Positions 27,558 to 34,903 of a stretch of DNA of 58,299 bases are shown here, piece after piece. Every line of letters starts with the position of its first letter. Position 1 is the stretch's first letter. The position numbers and the translations under genes were made by a program. The notes beneath the pieces are model-generated. The model made no database searches. It worked only from the letters and a program-made list of their open reading frames with translations, and had not been told where the DNA came from. Origin of the DNA: Halothiobacillus sp. (GTDB lineage: Bacteria; Pseudomonadota; Gammaproteobacteria; Halothiobacillales; Halothiobacillaceae); assembly GCF_028710545.1 (NCBI RefSeq), contig NZ_JAQTTX010000013.1:1-58299 (forward strand). The letters are read 5' to 3'.

Positions 27558-28943
27558 ATGAATCGACAGGCGATGATTTCACCAAGAGAGCATCATTTCT
27601 ACGTTGCGATAGCCAAGTTCCTTTTCTACCATCCGGAGCATGGCATCGTATCAGTGCGGGACCCGATCAAGATCAAGGACGCAGAGCGATACGGGCTCAG
27701 CCCGCTGATACTCTATGGATTGACCGTGGCCGGGTTGCCCATTCGGTGGATGACCTTTGCTCCAGTCGCTCAGCCCAGAGCATTCCGGGAGGTTCTTCTG
27801 GAAGCGTGGCATAACGCCGAGGGCTTGCGTGGCCGACCGGACATCCTGCGGATCAACCGCCACCTCGCGACGGCCAGCCCTGAACTGGTACAGGATATGG
27901 CAAAAATCGGAGTCCGGGTCGAGGTCGCCGATGCCAAGGAGAAATCCCTTCCAGCTTCCCTGCGCTCAGCCCAGGACTCCAGCCGGTGGTTGCTGAGGAA
28001 GCACGACGGAAATGACCGGTCTCTTGCCGGGGCCATTCAGGCCCTTTGCCGATACGCTCAAATTGACCACGATTTCCGTGTCAGGGATGGCCACAGAGGC
28101 GTCAATAGCCGCGAGGTTGAATACAGAGTCCAGCAGTGGCTGACCTTACCGGCGCAAGTGCCGGTGCCAATAGTGGCGGGTGGACTCGACTGGGAACCCG
28201 GTCCATGGCTGTCATCCTGGGAGACCTCTCTGCCGCCCGATCAGCCCCGATATTTCAACCACGATGGGTTTGATGGCTGTACCTGGCTACTGACAGGTGA
28301 GAAGGCACCGGAGGATATCGTCGAGGATGATGATTTTTGGGCCGACAGTGACTATGACAACGCGGCCGAAATCGCCAAGAACCTCGTGGCGTGCTGGCCC
28401 AATTCACCTGCAGAGATTGCCAAGTGTGCCGGGATCACCCTGCGGGAACTTCAATGGTTCACTTCGGGGAAGGCGTCCCTTGACCGGCATGCGCGTTTTG
28501 ACCTGGAAGCCTTGCTCGGCATCGAATACGACGAAAGCATGGGCAGATATGTAGAGGCCGGACCTTATGTCCTGGTGGCCCACAAACCACTGGCCCTCAA
28601 GGAAGTCTATGAAGGCATTTCCGGCGGTGGAGATGCATGTCCCTGTGAGATTGTTCCTCGTCAGGGAGCCGCCGATCCAAGCTGGCGATACGTGTTGATC
28701 AACACTTATGGAGAGCCCCCGAGCATTGTGATGGCACCTCGCGGAGCAAAAATCACGGAGCGCCTTCCTGAGTTGCTTATGAATTATGGGGGCATCAAGA
28801 CTGTCGCTCCGGAGTTCTACCGGGATGTTGTTTCTACCTGCGCCCGGGCCTGCCGCGAACCTACCTCCAACATCCGGGAGATGAAAGACTTTGTGAAACG
28901 CTACGAAGCGCACTGGGCAGATTGCGCCTGGCAGCCGGAGTGA
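27558..28943 (+). CDS. uncharacterised protein linked to SbcCD/BREX
   Basis: The 461-residue soluble protein starts at ATG 27558; ATG 27573, giving 'MISPREHHFY', is an alternative. I do not recognise a family. Visible features are an N-terminal region with several aromatic/His residues, a Trp-rich acidic middle ('EPGPWLSSWE', 'EDDDFWADSDYDN' near residues 215-275), and a short HTH-like helix pair around 'SPAEIAKCAGITLRELQWF'. The last third has Cys and Pro clusters ('GGDACPCEIV'). There is no signal peptide or membrane segment. It is seven bases after sbcC and 36 before the next small gene. It is probably part of the same transcript. A regulatory or substrate-binding role is only a guess. Confidence 0.6.
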   Translation: MNRQAMISPREHHFYVAIAKFLFYHPEHGIVSVRDPIKIKDAERYGLSPLILYGLTVAGLPIRWMTFAPVAQPRAFREVLLEAWHNAEGLRGRPDILRINRHLATASPELVQDMAKIGVRVEVADAKEKSLPASLRSAQDSSRWLLRKHDGNDRSLAGAIQALCRYAQIDHDFRVRDGHRGVNSREVEYRVQQWLTLPAQVPVPIVAGGLDWEPGPWLSSWETSLPPDQPRYFNHDGFDGCTWLLTGEKAPEDIVEDDDFWADSDYDNAAEIAKNLVACWPNSPAEIAKCAGITLRELQWFTSGKASLDRHARFDLEALLGIEYDESMGRYVEAGPYVLVAHKPLALKEVYEGISGGGDACPCEIVPRQGAADPSWRYVLINTYGEPPSIVMAPRGAKITERLPELLMNYGGIKTVAPEFYRDVVSTCARACREPTSNIREMKDFVKRYEAHWADCAWQPE

Positions 28944-28979
28944 ACCTGTCTGGTTGAGTCACAGCGCGGAGATTGATCA

Positions 28980-29414
28980 ATGGAAACGGCAGATATGCCA
29001 TTCGAGCAGAAAAAATTGGGTCGCAAGCATATCAAGAGCTTCGCCAGCGGCATCGCTCATATGTTTGCCTGCTCGGCTCAGCATTATGCCTGGCTGGCGT
29101 ACCACCACCGGTTGCCGACGGTGACAATTGACCTCTTGGAACTGCGAATCGAACCCGCTGATTTCGACATTGAGAGGAACCGGATTCTTGCCGGGATGTG
29201 TCAGAGAACACTCCTCCGAAACGCCGGGCAACTGGCACCACCCGGCGCTGTTGTTTCGGCGGTCCTCTCTGCCCACTTTGGGATCGATGACTATTCGGAG
29301 GACGGGCGTTCTGCCTCGATTGGCAGATCCGTTTTCACCGTGATCCTGACCGATGACCGAGGTAAGGAATGGCGCGTTGACCATGCTGAGGAGAGAATGC
29401 TGATTCAATCTTAG
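28980..29414 (+). CDS. small uncharacterised soluble protein
   Basis: The 144-residue protein starts ATG 28980. It has a helical N-terminus ('QKKLGRKHIKSFASGIAHMF'), a pair of aromatic/His residues ('AQHYAWLAYHHRL'), and a predicted beta segment near the C-terminus ('FTVILTDDRGKEWRVDH'). No signal peptide, zinc cluster or nuclease signature is visible, and I do not recognise a family. Its order after the 461-residue unknown and before the DUF2188 gene, all in one direction with short gaps, makes it part of the accessory tail of the cluster. Confidence 0.55.
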   Translation: METADMPFEQKKLGRKHIKSFASGIAHMFACSAQHYAWLAYHHRLPTVTIDLLELRIEPADFDIERNRILAGMCQRTLLRNAGQLAPPGAVVSAVLSAHFGIDDYSEDGRSASIGRSVFTVILTDDRGKEWRVDHAEERMLIQS

Positions 29415-29454
29415 CCAGACATCTCAACGAAAACCATGTAAACAGGAGGCGACT

Positions 29455-29688
29455 ATGACAAAGAAACCAGGATCACATCATGTTGTGCCCAACGCCGACG
29501 GCGGCTGGGACGTCAAGAAAGACGGTGCGACCCGTAGCAGCGGTCACTTCGACAGGAAGCAGGATGCCGTCGATGCCGGGCGCAAGATCAGCCAGAACCA
29601 AGGCACCGAGTTCTACATCCACGGCAAGGACGGGAAGATCCAGAACAAGGACAGCCACGGGAACGACCCATATCCGCCGAAGGGCTGA
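29455..29688 (+). CDS. DUF2188-domain small protein
   Basis: This 77-residue highly charged protein fits DUF2188: 'HHVVPNADGGWDVKKDGATR', then 'DRKQDAVDAGRKISQNQGTEFYIHGKDGKIQNKDS'. DUF2188 proteins are small, soluble and of unknown function, and are common in mobile DNA. ATG 29455 follows a strong AGGAGG at 29444-29449. A diverged repeat begins seven bases after the stop, so this gene closes the gene-dense run that starts at 4126. Confidence 0.8.
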   Translation: MTKKPGSHHVVPNADGGWDVKKDGATRSSGHFDRKQDAVDAGRKISQNQGTEFYIHGKDGKIQNKDSHGNDPYPPKG

Positions 29689-29694
29689 TGCCCG

Positions 29695-29952
29695 GGTCAA
29701 TTCGATTCCCGTTTTGGGAACCGAACCGGCGTCCGAAAGCCGGATTCGAAGTTGTTGCTGAGAAGCACCAGGCATCCGGTTTTACTGCAAACCCGTCACC
29801 CTCGTCCGGTGCCGGGAAATCAGGGGAGAAATTCGTTTCTCTGGTCGGGTTGTCGGGAAGTGGTTGTGCGAGATGACTTCGGCGTTTATTATCAATGAGT
29901 TACGAGGAGCGCGGGCTTTGAGACTGTTTTGCGGTAGGTCGACGTTCCCTCC
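29695..29952 (+). repeat. diverged ~250-bp repeat, copy A (before fic)
   Basis: This stretch aligns with 31624-31863. The first 31 bases (29695-29725) match copy B in 28 positions. A 46-base block starting near 29786 (the G/C-rich part around 'CCTCGTCCGG') matches in 38. The last about 60 bases share TCAATG-x-GTTACG, GAGACTG, TTGCGG and GTTCCCTCC. The leading part is an imperfect palindrome. It follows DUF2188 and precedes fic; copy B follows fic. No gene fits inside it. Confidence 0.75.
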
Positions 29953-30366
29953 GATTTTGCCGGTCTGAGAGCTAACGCAAATCGGACTCACCTCAAAACC
30001 GCAAAAATTATTCACCCGGATTTCCCGCGTTTCCGACCTTCCGCCGAAGCCGCCTCGCATCGAAACCCAGATTTTACAATGAGTTGAGCGTCAAGAGCGG
30101 TTCAAGACGAGTTCGAGAGATTTTTCGGTGGAACGGAGAAAACGCACGTCCGAAAGCGACCCCGAAAAGGAAACGGGGTTGAAACGGTACTTCCCGCCCC
30201 CGGAGAATGCCCATTTCGGCCAACGGCCCGAAACCATTTGATAACAGGGCTTTTCCGGCAACCGAAAAATCGGAGCCGTGGTTGTAATTTTTTTCCGCTT
30301 TAGCAGATGCGTTGCAGCGTCGAACGCTCGTCTGAGGAAATCGAAGTGGCCGTTCAGGAAATCCGC
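29953..30366. other. non-coding stretch before fic
   Basis: About 410 bases hold no convincing reading frame on either strand. Phases and codon use look random, with short runs of A/T and G/C. Minus-strand frames here are not supported by any family pattern. It may be upstream regulatory or remnant DNA of copy A. Confidence 0.4.
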
Positions 30367-30443
30367 TTGATTTTTCCTTCCCGGCTCTATATTTTAGGAT
30401 GCGCAGTGAAAATAAAATAAAGACGAACCTTATTTTAGGTTCG
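30367..30443 (+). promoter_or_regulatory. fic upstream region: promoter-like elements and inverted repeat
   Basis: A weak promoter candidate is TTGATT (30367-30372) and TATATT (30388-30393), 15 bases apart. TATTTTAGG occurs twice (30390-30398 and 30431-30439). A perfect 7-bp inverted repeat (CGAACCT ... AGGTTCG, 30424-30430 and 30437-30443) lies 11 bases before the fic start codon, where a repressor or 5'-UTR hairpin could act. Function is not established. Confidence 0.45.
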
Positions 30444-30454
30444 AGGCAGGCAGG

Positions 30455-31624
30455 ATGAAGCGAGAACTCCAAGGCAGATACGTGACCATATCGACGGTGG
30501 GTGAGAAGGCCCAGGCTTTCGTGCCCGCGCCGCTGCCGCCACGTCCACCCGTCGACTGGACGCCGGAGCTGCGCAGCAAGTTTGACCAGGCGCTGCTGGC
30601 CCTTGGACGTCTGGACAGCGTCTCGACCTTGCTGCCGGACACCTCGCTGTTCCTCTACATGTACGTCCGCAAGGAAGCGGTACTCTCCTCGATGATCGAG
30701 GGAACACAGTCGTCCCTGTCCGATCTGCTGCTGTTTGAGCTGGACCAGGAACCCGGCGTGCCGCTGGATGACGTTCGGGAGGTCAGCAACTATGTCGCCG
30801 CCCTTGACCATGGCTTGCGGCTGTTGGAAGAAGGGCTGCCACTGTCGCTGCGGCTGTTCCGGGAAATCCACGGCGTATTGTTGACCAAGGGGCGTGGCAG
30901 CAATCAGACACCGGGGGAATTCCGGCGCAGCCAGAACTGGATCGGCGGTACCCGGCCGGGCAATGCGGCCTTCGTTCCGCCTCCGGCCGAAGAGGTACTG
31001 GAGTGCATGAGCAAGCTGGAGCTCTTCCTCCATGACCAACCGGAGCCGACCCCAGTGTTGCTAAAGGCGGCGCTGGCCCATGTGCAGTTCGAGACGATCC
31101 ACCCGTTCCTCGACGGTAACGGCCGTCTCGGTCGTCTGCTGATCGCGCTGCTGCTGTGCGAGCAGAAGGTGCTGCGGGAGCCGATGCTCTACCTCAGCCT
31201 CTATTTCAAAACACATCGCCAGTATTACTACGAGCTGCTCAACAACGTGCGCATGACCGGCGACTGGGAAGGCTGGCTCGATTTCTTTGCCGAGGCTGTC
31301 ATTGTCACCGCCACCCAGGCGGTGGAAACGGCCCAGCAACTTCTCGATCTGTCGAACCAGGATCGCGACAAGATCAGCGGCCTCGGCCGGGCGGCGGCAT
31401 CCACCCTACAGGTCCACCGGGCGCTTATGGAGCATCCTATTGCCACCTCGGGCTCGCTGGTGGAGAAGACCGGCATCACCCCGGCCACGGTCAACAAGGC
31501 TCTTGGTCACCTGGAGCAGCTCGGCATCGTCAAGGAACTGACCGCCCAGAAACGCAACCGCCTGTTCAGCTACGCGGGTTATATCGAGATCATGAGTCGT
31601 GGCACGGAGCTGCCGGGCAGGTAG
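30455..31624 (+). CDS. Fic-domain protein (AMPylation/nucleotidyl transfer)
   Basis: The 389-residue protein has the Fic core HPFLDGNGRLGR at residues 216-227, preceded by a Fic_N domain and a self-inhibitory-type motif S78-x3-E82-G83 near the N-terminus, which makes it a class II Fic. His216 would be the catalytic base. The C-terminal 80 residues look like a winged helix ('GSLVEKTGITPATVNKALGHLEQLGI'), suggesting DNA binding or autoregulation. Fic proteins modify proteins with AMP or other nucleotides. ATG 30455 is preceded by repeated AGG motifs. It lies between repeat copies A and B, so it may be a mobile cassette. Target unknown. Confidence 0.88.
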   Translation: MKRELQGRYVTISTVGEKAQAFVPAPLPPRPPVDWTPELRSKFDQALLALGRLDSVSTLLPDTSLFLYMYVRKEAVLSSMIEGTQSSLSDLLLFELDQEPGVPLDDVREVSNYVAALDHGLRLLEEGLPLSLRLFREIHGVLLTKGRGSNQTPGEFRRSQNWIGGTRPGNAAFVPPPAEEVLECMSKLELFLHDQPEPTPVLLKAALAHVQFETIHPFLDGNGRLGRLLIALLLCEQKVLREPMLYLSLYFKTHRQYYYELLNNVRMTGDWEGWLDFFAEAVIVTATQAVETAQQLLDLSNQDRDKISGLGRAAASTLQVHRALMEHPIATSGSLVEKTGITPATVNKALGHLEQLGIVKELTAQKRNRLFSYAGYIEIMSRGTELPGR

Positions 31625-31863
31625 GTCGATTCGATTCCCGTTTTCGGAATCGAATCAGATTCGTTGGGAGATTGTTCTTGGTATTCGCTCGGGTTGCAAA
31701 CCCAGCATCCTCGTCCGGAGCTTGGAAATCGGGAGAGAAAAGTTGCTTCCCGGCTGGGAACTTGGGGCGCGACTCGACTTCCTATGTGAAGCCCTTTGTT
31801 TTCAATGTGTTACGGGGTTGATTGGAGTCGGAGACTGAGTTGCGGTCGAGAGCTGTTCCCTCC
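31624..31863 (+). repeat. diverged ~240-bp repeat, copy B (after fic)
   Basis: Copy B begins within the last base of the fic stop codon. It starts with a perfect 11-bp inverted repeat (31628-31638 and 31646-31656, loop 31639-31645), matched by a 9-of-10 palindrome in copy A. It continues with the blocks named under copy A. Copy B is followed directly by a T-rich terminator at 31873. Confidence 0.75.
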
Positions 31864-31872
31864 ACCAATATC

Positions 31873-31906
31873 AAAACCCCAACCGAGAACGGTTAGGGTT
31901 TTTTCT
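31873..31906 (+). terminator. Rho-independent terminator after fic/repeat B
   Basis: The stem pairs AAACCCC-type and GGGTTT-type arms (about 31874-31886 and 31890-31900, one mismatch, short loop), followed by a T-rich run (31899-31904). It fits a terminator of the fic transcript or of a transcript crossing repeat B. Confidence 0.65.
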
Positions 31907-31946
31907 TGCCTCCCCGCGTATCTGCGCGGGTTCGTGCGGATTCTTA

Positions 31947-32038
31947 CGGACTTCGCCTGGGCACCCGGACGCCCTAAAACGCCCGTTTTCACTCTCTCCT
32001 CGCTTCGGCCTCGCTCTGTGAGAGTGACCGGAAGTCCG
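31947..32038. repeat. nested inverted-repeat region
   Basis: Outer arms of 8 bp (CGGACTTC 31947-31954 and GAAGTCCG 32031-32038) enclose a second pair (CACTCTC 31990-31996 and GAGAGTG 32020-32026). The whole can fold as one long hairpin of about 90 bases. No gene overlaps it. It may be a recombination site or a terminator-like structure; I cannot choose between them. Confidence 0.5.
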
Positions 32039-32122
32039 CAAAGGCCGCGATACAAGTTCTGACGATTCAACAGGTCACGCGCGAACGAATCAAGCGGTTG
32101 ATTTTCAGCATCGGCAGGCGGA

Positions 32123-32155
32123 GGAACTCGCCCCGATTCGGAGATTAGAGAATGC
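32123..32155 (+). repeat. 33-bp direct repeat, left copy, flanking the cation transporter
   Basis: This 33-base sequence (GGAAC... to ...AATGC) recurs at 33573-33605 with 30 of 33 bases identical, including a shared CGCCCCGATTCGGAGA core. The two copies bracket the transporter gene at 32264-33391. Confidence 0.8.
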
Positions 32156-32263
32156 AGGTATCATCGCAACCAGAACGGCAGGTTTCAGTCGGGTGCGATT
32201 GGGGCTGGCCCGGAGGGTGAGGGAGTTGACAGGACTGGTTTCGATATCGTCAGGAAATAATTC

Positions 32264-33391
32264 ATGAGTACATGCCAAAACAGTGGCTGTTCGAGCAGCT
32301 GCACACCAAATCCGGTCAACTCAAATATTTCGAACGATGCCGTGTCGGTGGATCGCTCAAAAACTTTCTCCAGTGTTTTTGTCATACCCAAGATGGATTG
32401 CCCGTCGGAAGAGAACCTGATCCGGATGGCATTGGCGGGAGCCGATGCCGTCGCGACACTTGAGTTTGATTTGGCAGCACGGCGTCTGAAGGTTACGCAT
32501 ACCGGCGAGGCGGAGCGCATCACCGAGAAGCTCAGGCCGCTCAACCTTGGCGCGACATTGGTTGAGACTGCTCAAGCAACGCCAACCAGTCGCAACGCTA
32601 CGCGCTTCTCGATCCCCAAGATGGACTGTGCAGCGGAGAAAAATCTTATTCGCATGGCGCTGGCGAACTTGCCCGGCGTTGGGGCGCTATCGTTCGATCT
32701 GAACAAGCGAGAGTTGTCGGTCATCCACGCGGGACCGTCTGAGGAAGTTCTCGAAAAGTTGGCACGCCTGAATCTGGGCGTGCAGCTCATCGAGTCAGTG
32801 CGCCAAGACAATGAAGCATTGGCCGACACAGACGCAGATGGCGATGCGTCTGAAGCCAGGACACTCAAGCTGCTGCTGGCCATCAACGGCGCCATGTTTG
32901 TCCTAGAGATGCTGTCAGGATGGGTCGCTCAGTCGACAGGCCTGATCGCCGATTCTCTCGACATGTTTGCTGATGCCGCAGTGTACGGCTTGGCACTTTA
33001 CGCTGTCGGGCGCGGAGCAAACCTGAAGATCAGGGCTGCCCACATCGCTGGCTGGCTCCAATTGGCTTTGGCGCTTGGCGCTCTCGTGGAAGTCGCGCGC
33101 AGGGCTGCGTTTGGTAGCGAGCCGCAATCCAGCCTGATGATGGCTATTGGGCTCGTTGCTCTCGTGGCCAATGTGACGTGCCTTGTGCTCATCGCGCGTA
33201 AGCGGGACCGGGGCGCGCATATGACGGCCAGCTATATCTTCTCAGCCAATGATGTCATCGCAAATTTAGGCGTGATCGCGGCTGGCGTGTTGGTGGCCTT
33301 GACCGCCTCTCCTTACCCCGATCTGATCATTGGCACCATTATCGGCTTGGTGGTGCTAAGTGGTGCTCGGCGTATTCTGATGCTAAGGTGA
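32264..33391 (+). CDS. CDF-type cation transporter with two HMA-like domains
   Basis: The 375-residue protein has two N-terminal heavy-metal-associated-like domains marked by 'IPKMDCPSEE' (about residue 45) and 'IPKMDCAAEK' (about residue 118). Six predicted membrane segments follow from about residue 205. The metal site pattern 'IADSLDMFADA' in TM2 and 'SANDVIANLG' in TM5 are typical of cation diffusion facilitators (zinc, cadmium, cobalt efflux). The usual cytosolic C-terminal domain is absent; the protein ends right after TM6. A Cys-rich N-terminal tail (residues 3-14) may bind metal. CAGGAA near 32250 precedes ATG 32264. It is flanked by 33-bp direct repeats. Metal specificity is not readable. 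Confidence 0.8.
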   Translation: MSTCQNSGCSSSCTPNPVNSNISNDAVSVDRSKTFSSVFVIPKMDCPSEENLIRMALAGADAVATLEFDLAARRLKVTHTGEAERITEKLRPLNLGATLVETAQATPTSRNATRFSIPKMDCAAEKNLIRMALANLPGVGALSFDLNKRELSVIHAGPSEEVLEKLARLNLGVQLIESVRQDNEALADTDADGDASEARTLKLLLAINGAMFVLEMLSGWVAQSTGLIADSLDMFADAAVYGLALYAVGRGANLKIRAAHIAGWLQLALALGALVEVARRAAFGSEPQSSLMMAIGLVALVANVTCLVLIARKRDRGAHMTASYIFSANDVIANLGVIAAGVLVALTASPYPDLIIGTIIGLVVLSGARRILMLR

Positions 33392-33572
33392 TCTTCACTT
33401 CGTCTGCCAGCTCCAAATAAGCTCTGGATTTGTTCGCGGGCGCCATGTGCCCACGACTAAGGACGGCACTGGTTACTCACTACCGGAAGCAGCTGTTATT
33501 CAGGTCTGTCATTCTTTTGGATTGACGAGTTTCTCTAATTTAGCTTGGTAATGCTGGTGATGACAGGTCACT

Positions 33573-33605
33573 GGAACCCGCCCCGATTCGGAGAGTGGAG
33601 AATGC
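33573..33605 (+). repeat. 33-bp direct repeat, right copy
   Basis: Second copy of the repeat at 32123-32155 (three mismatches), about 40 bases upstream of the MFS start codon. Between the two lie the transporter and its flanks; 33392-33572 contains no gene I can support. Confidence 0.8.
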
Positions 33606-33643
33606 GCGAAAATGACCCAAAAAAGAGGCAATGAACCACGGCG

Positions 33644-34903
33644 ATGACAGCAAAGGATCGGGCAGAAAACACCGCGAATGACGACTCGGTCCAGCCCAAG
33701 GGATGGATGAACCGCACCGTCGTTGGCGCCGGGATCACCAGCGCGCTGGGCGATTTCTGCTACGAAACCACCACTGTGATTCTGCCCGGCTTTCTGGCCG
33801 TGCTCGGCATTCCCGCCGCCGCGCTTGGGTTGATCGAGGGCATCGCCGATGCGGTGGCGAGCTTCACCAAGATGGTCTCGGGCTACATCGCCGACAAACT
33901 GGGTCATCGCAAACTGCTGGTCCTGCTGGGCTACGGCCTGACGCCGCTCGGCCAGGCGCTGATCGCACTGTCGGTCGGCTGGCCGTTGATCCTGCTCGGG
34001 CGCATGGTGTCCTGGTTCGGCAAGGGGCTGCGTGGCCCGCTGCGCGACGCCATCGTGATCCAGGCGGTCAGCCCCGAAACGCGCGGGCGGGCCTTTGGCT
34101 TTCATCGCGCGGCGGACACCGTCGGCGCCGTGCTCGGCCCGCTGCTCGGGGTGGCCTTGCTGGGGCTGGCGCAGGGCTGGCACTGGAGCGACGATGCCGG
34201 GCCGTTCCGCTTCGTGCTGTGGTTGTCGCTCGTTCCCGGCGTGCTGGCGGTGCTGGCTTTTCTCACCCTGGTGCAGGACCCGCAGCATTCGCCCAACCCG
34301 GCGCTGAAGTTCTTCGGCTCCTTGCGCGGGCTGCCCTTGCGATTCAAACGTTACCTCGGCGCTGTCGGTCTTTTCGGGGTGGGTGATTTCTCCCATGCGC
34401 TCTTGATCCTGGCCGCCACCACGCTACTTACGCCCAGCATGGGCGTGGTGCAGGCGGCACAGGTGGCAGGGCTCTTGTACGTGTGGCGCAATGTCGTGCA
34501 GCTGGCCGCGTCGTGGCCCGTGGGCTGGCTTGCCGACCGTGTCGGCCATTCATCGGTGCTGCTGGTGGGCTATGCACTGGGCGTCGCCATGGCGGCGCTG
34601 ACCGCGTTGGCCTTCTGGTCGGACATCGACAGCGTGGCGTTGCTTGCCGGCATCTTCCTCATCGCCGGTCTGTATGTGGCGGTGCAGGAGGCGCTGGAAT
34701 CCACCGTCACCGCCGAGATGGTGCAGGCCGAGACCATGTCGTTCTCCATCGGTGCGCTGGGCACGGTCAACGGCGCAGCCAAGTTCCTCTCCAGCGCCAC
34801 GGTCGGGGTGGTATGGACGGCGGTCTCGCCGGTGCTGGCGTTTGCGCTGGCCGCCGGTTTCATGCTGGCGGGCACGCTCGCCCTGCTGCGGGTGCGCGCC
34901 TGA
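33644..34903 (+). CDS. MFS transporter
   Basis: The 419-residue protein is very hydrophobic, with about 12 predicted membrane segments. It has the MFS cytoplasmic-loop pattern 'GYIADKLGHRKLL' (TM2-TM3, about residues 80-92) and a related 'GWLADRVGHSSVLL' in the second half. The 'RMVSWFGKGLRGPLRDA' motif (about residue 122) is common in drug/metal MFS families. The stop overlaps the next gene's ATG (TGATG), so the two are coupled. GC content is high compared with the chromosome to the right. In context the pair likely gives metal or arsenic resistance, but the substrate is not readable. Confidence 0.85.
   Translation: MTAKDRAENTANDDSVQPKGWMNRTVVGAGITSALGDFCYETTTVILPGFLAVLGIPAAALGLIEGIADAVASFTKMVSGYIADKLGHRKLLVLLGYGLTPLGQALIALSVGWPLILLGRMVSWFGKGLRGPLRDAIVIQAVSPETRGRAFGFHRAADTVGAVLGPLLGVALLGLAQGWHWSDDAGPFRFVLWLSLVPGVLAVLAFLTLVQDPQHSPNPALKFFGSLRGLPLRFKRYLGAVGLFGVGDFSHALLILAATTLLTPSMGVVQAAQVAGLLYVWRNVVQLAASWPVGWLADRVGHSSVLLVGYALGVAMAALTALAFWSDIDSVALLAGIFLIAGLYVAVQEALESTVTAEMVQAETMSFSIGALGTVNGAAKFLSSATVGVVWTAVSPVLAFALAAGFMLAGTLALLRVRA

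Noticed and set aside
30074..31039. Minus-strand frame of 321 codons overlapping fic
   Set aside because: It runs antisense to a clear Fic protein and has random-looking sequence.
31624..31660. tRNA T-arm-like sequence GATTCGATTCC in repeat B
   Set aside because: Resembles a T-arm, but no acceptor, D-arm or anticodon arm is present; it is an inverted repeat.
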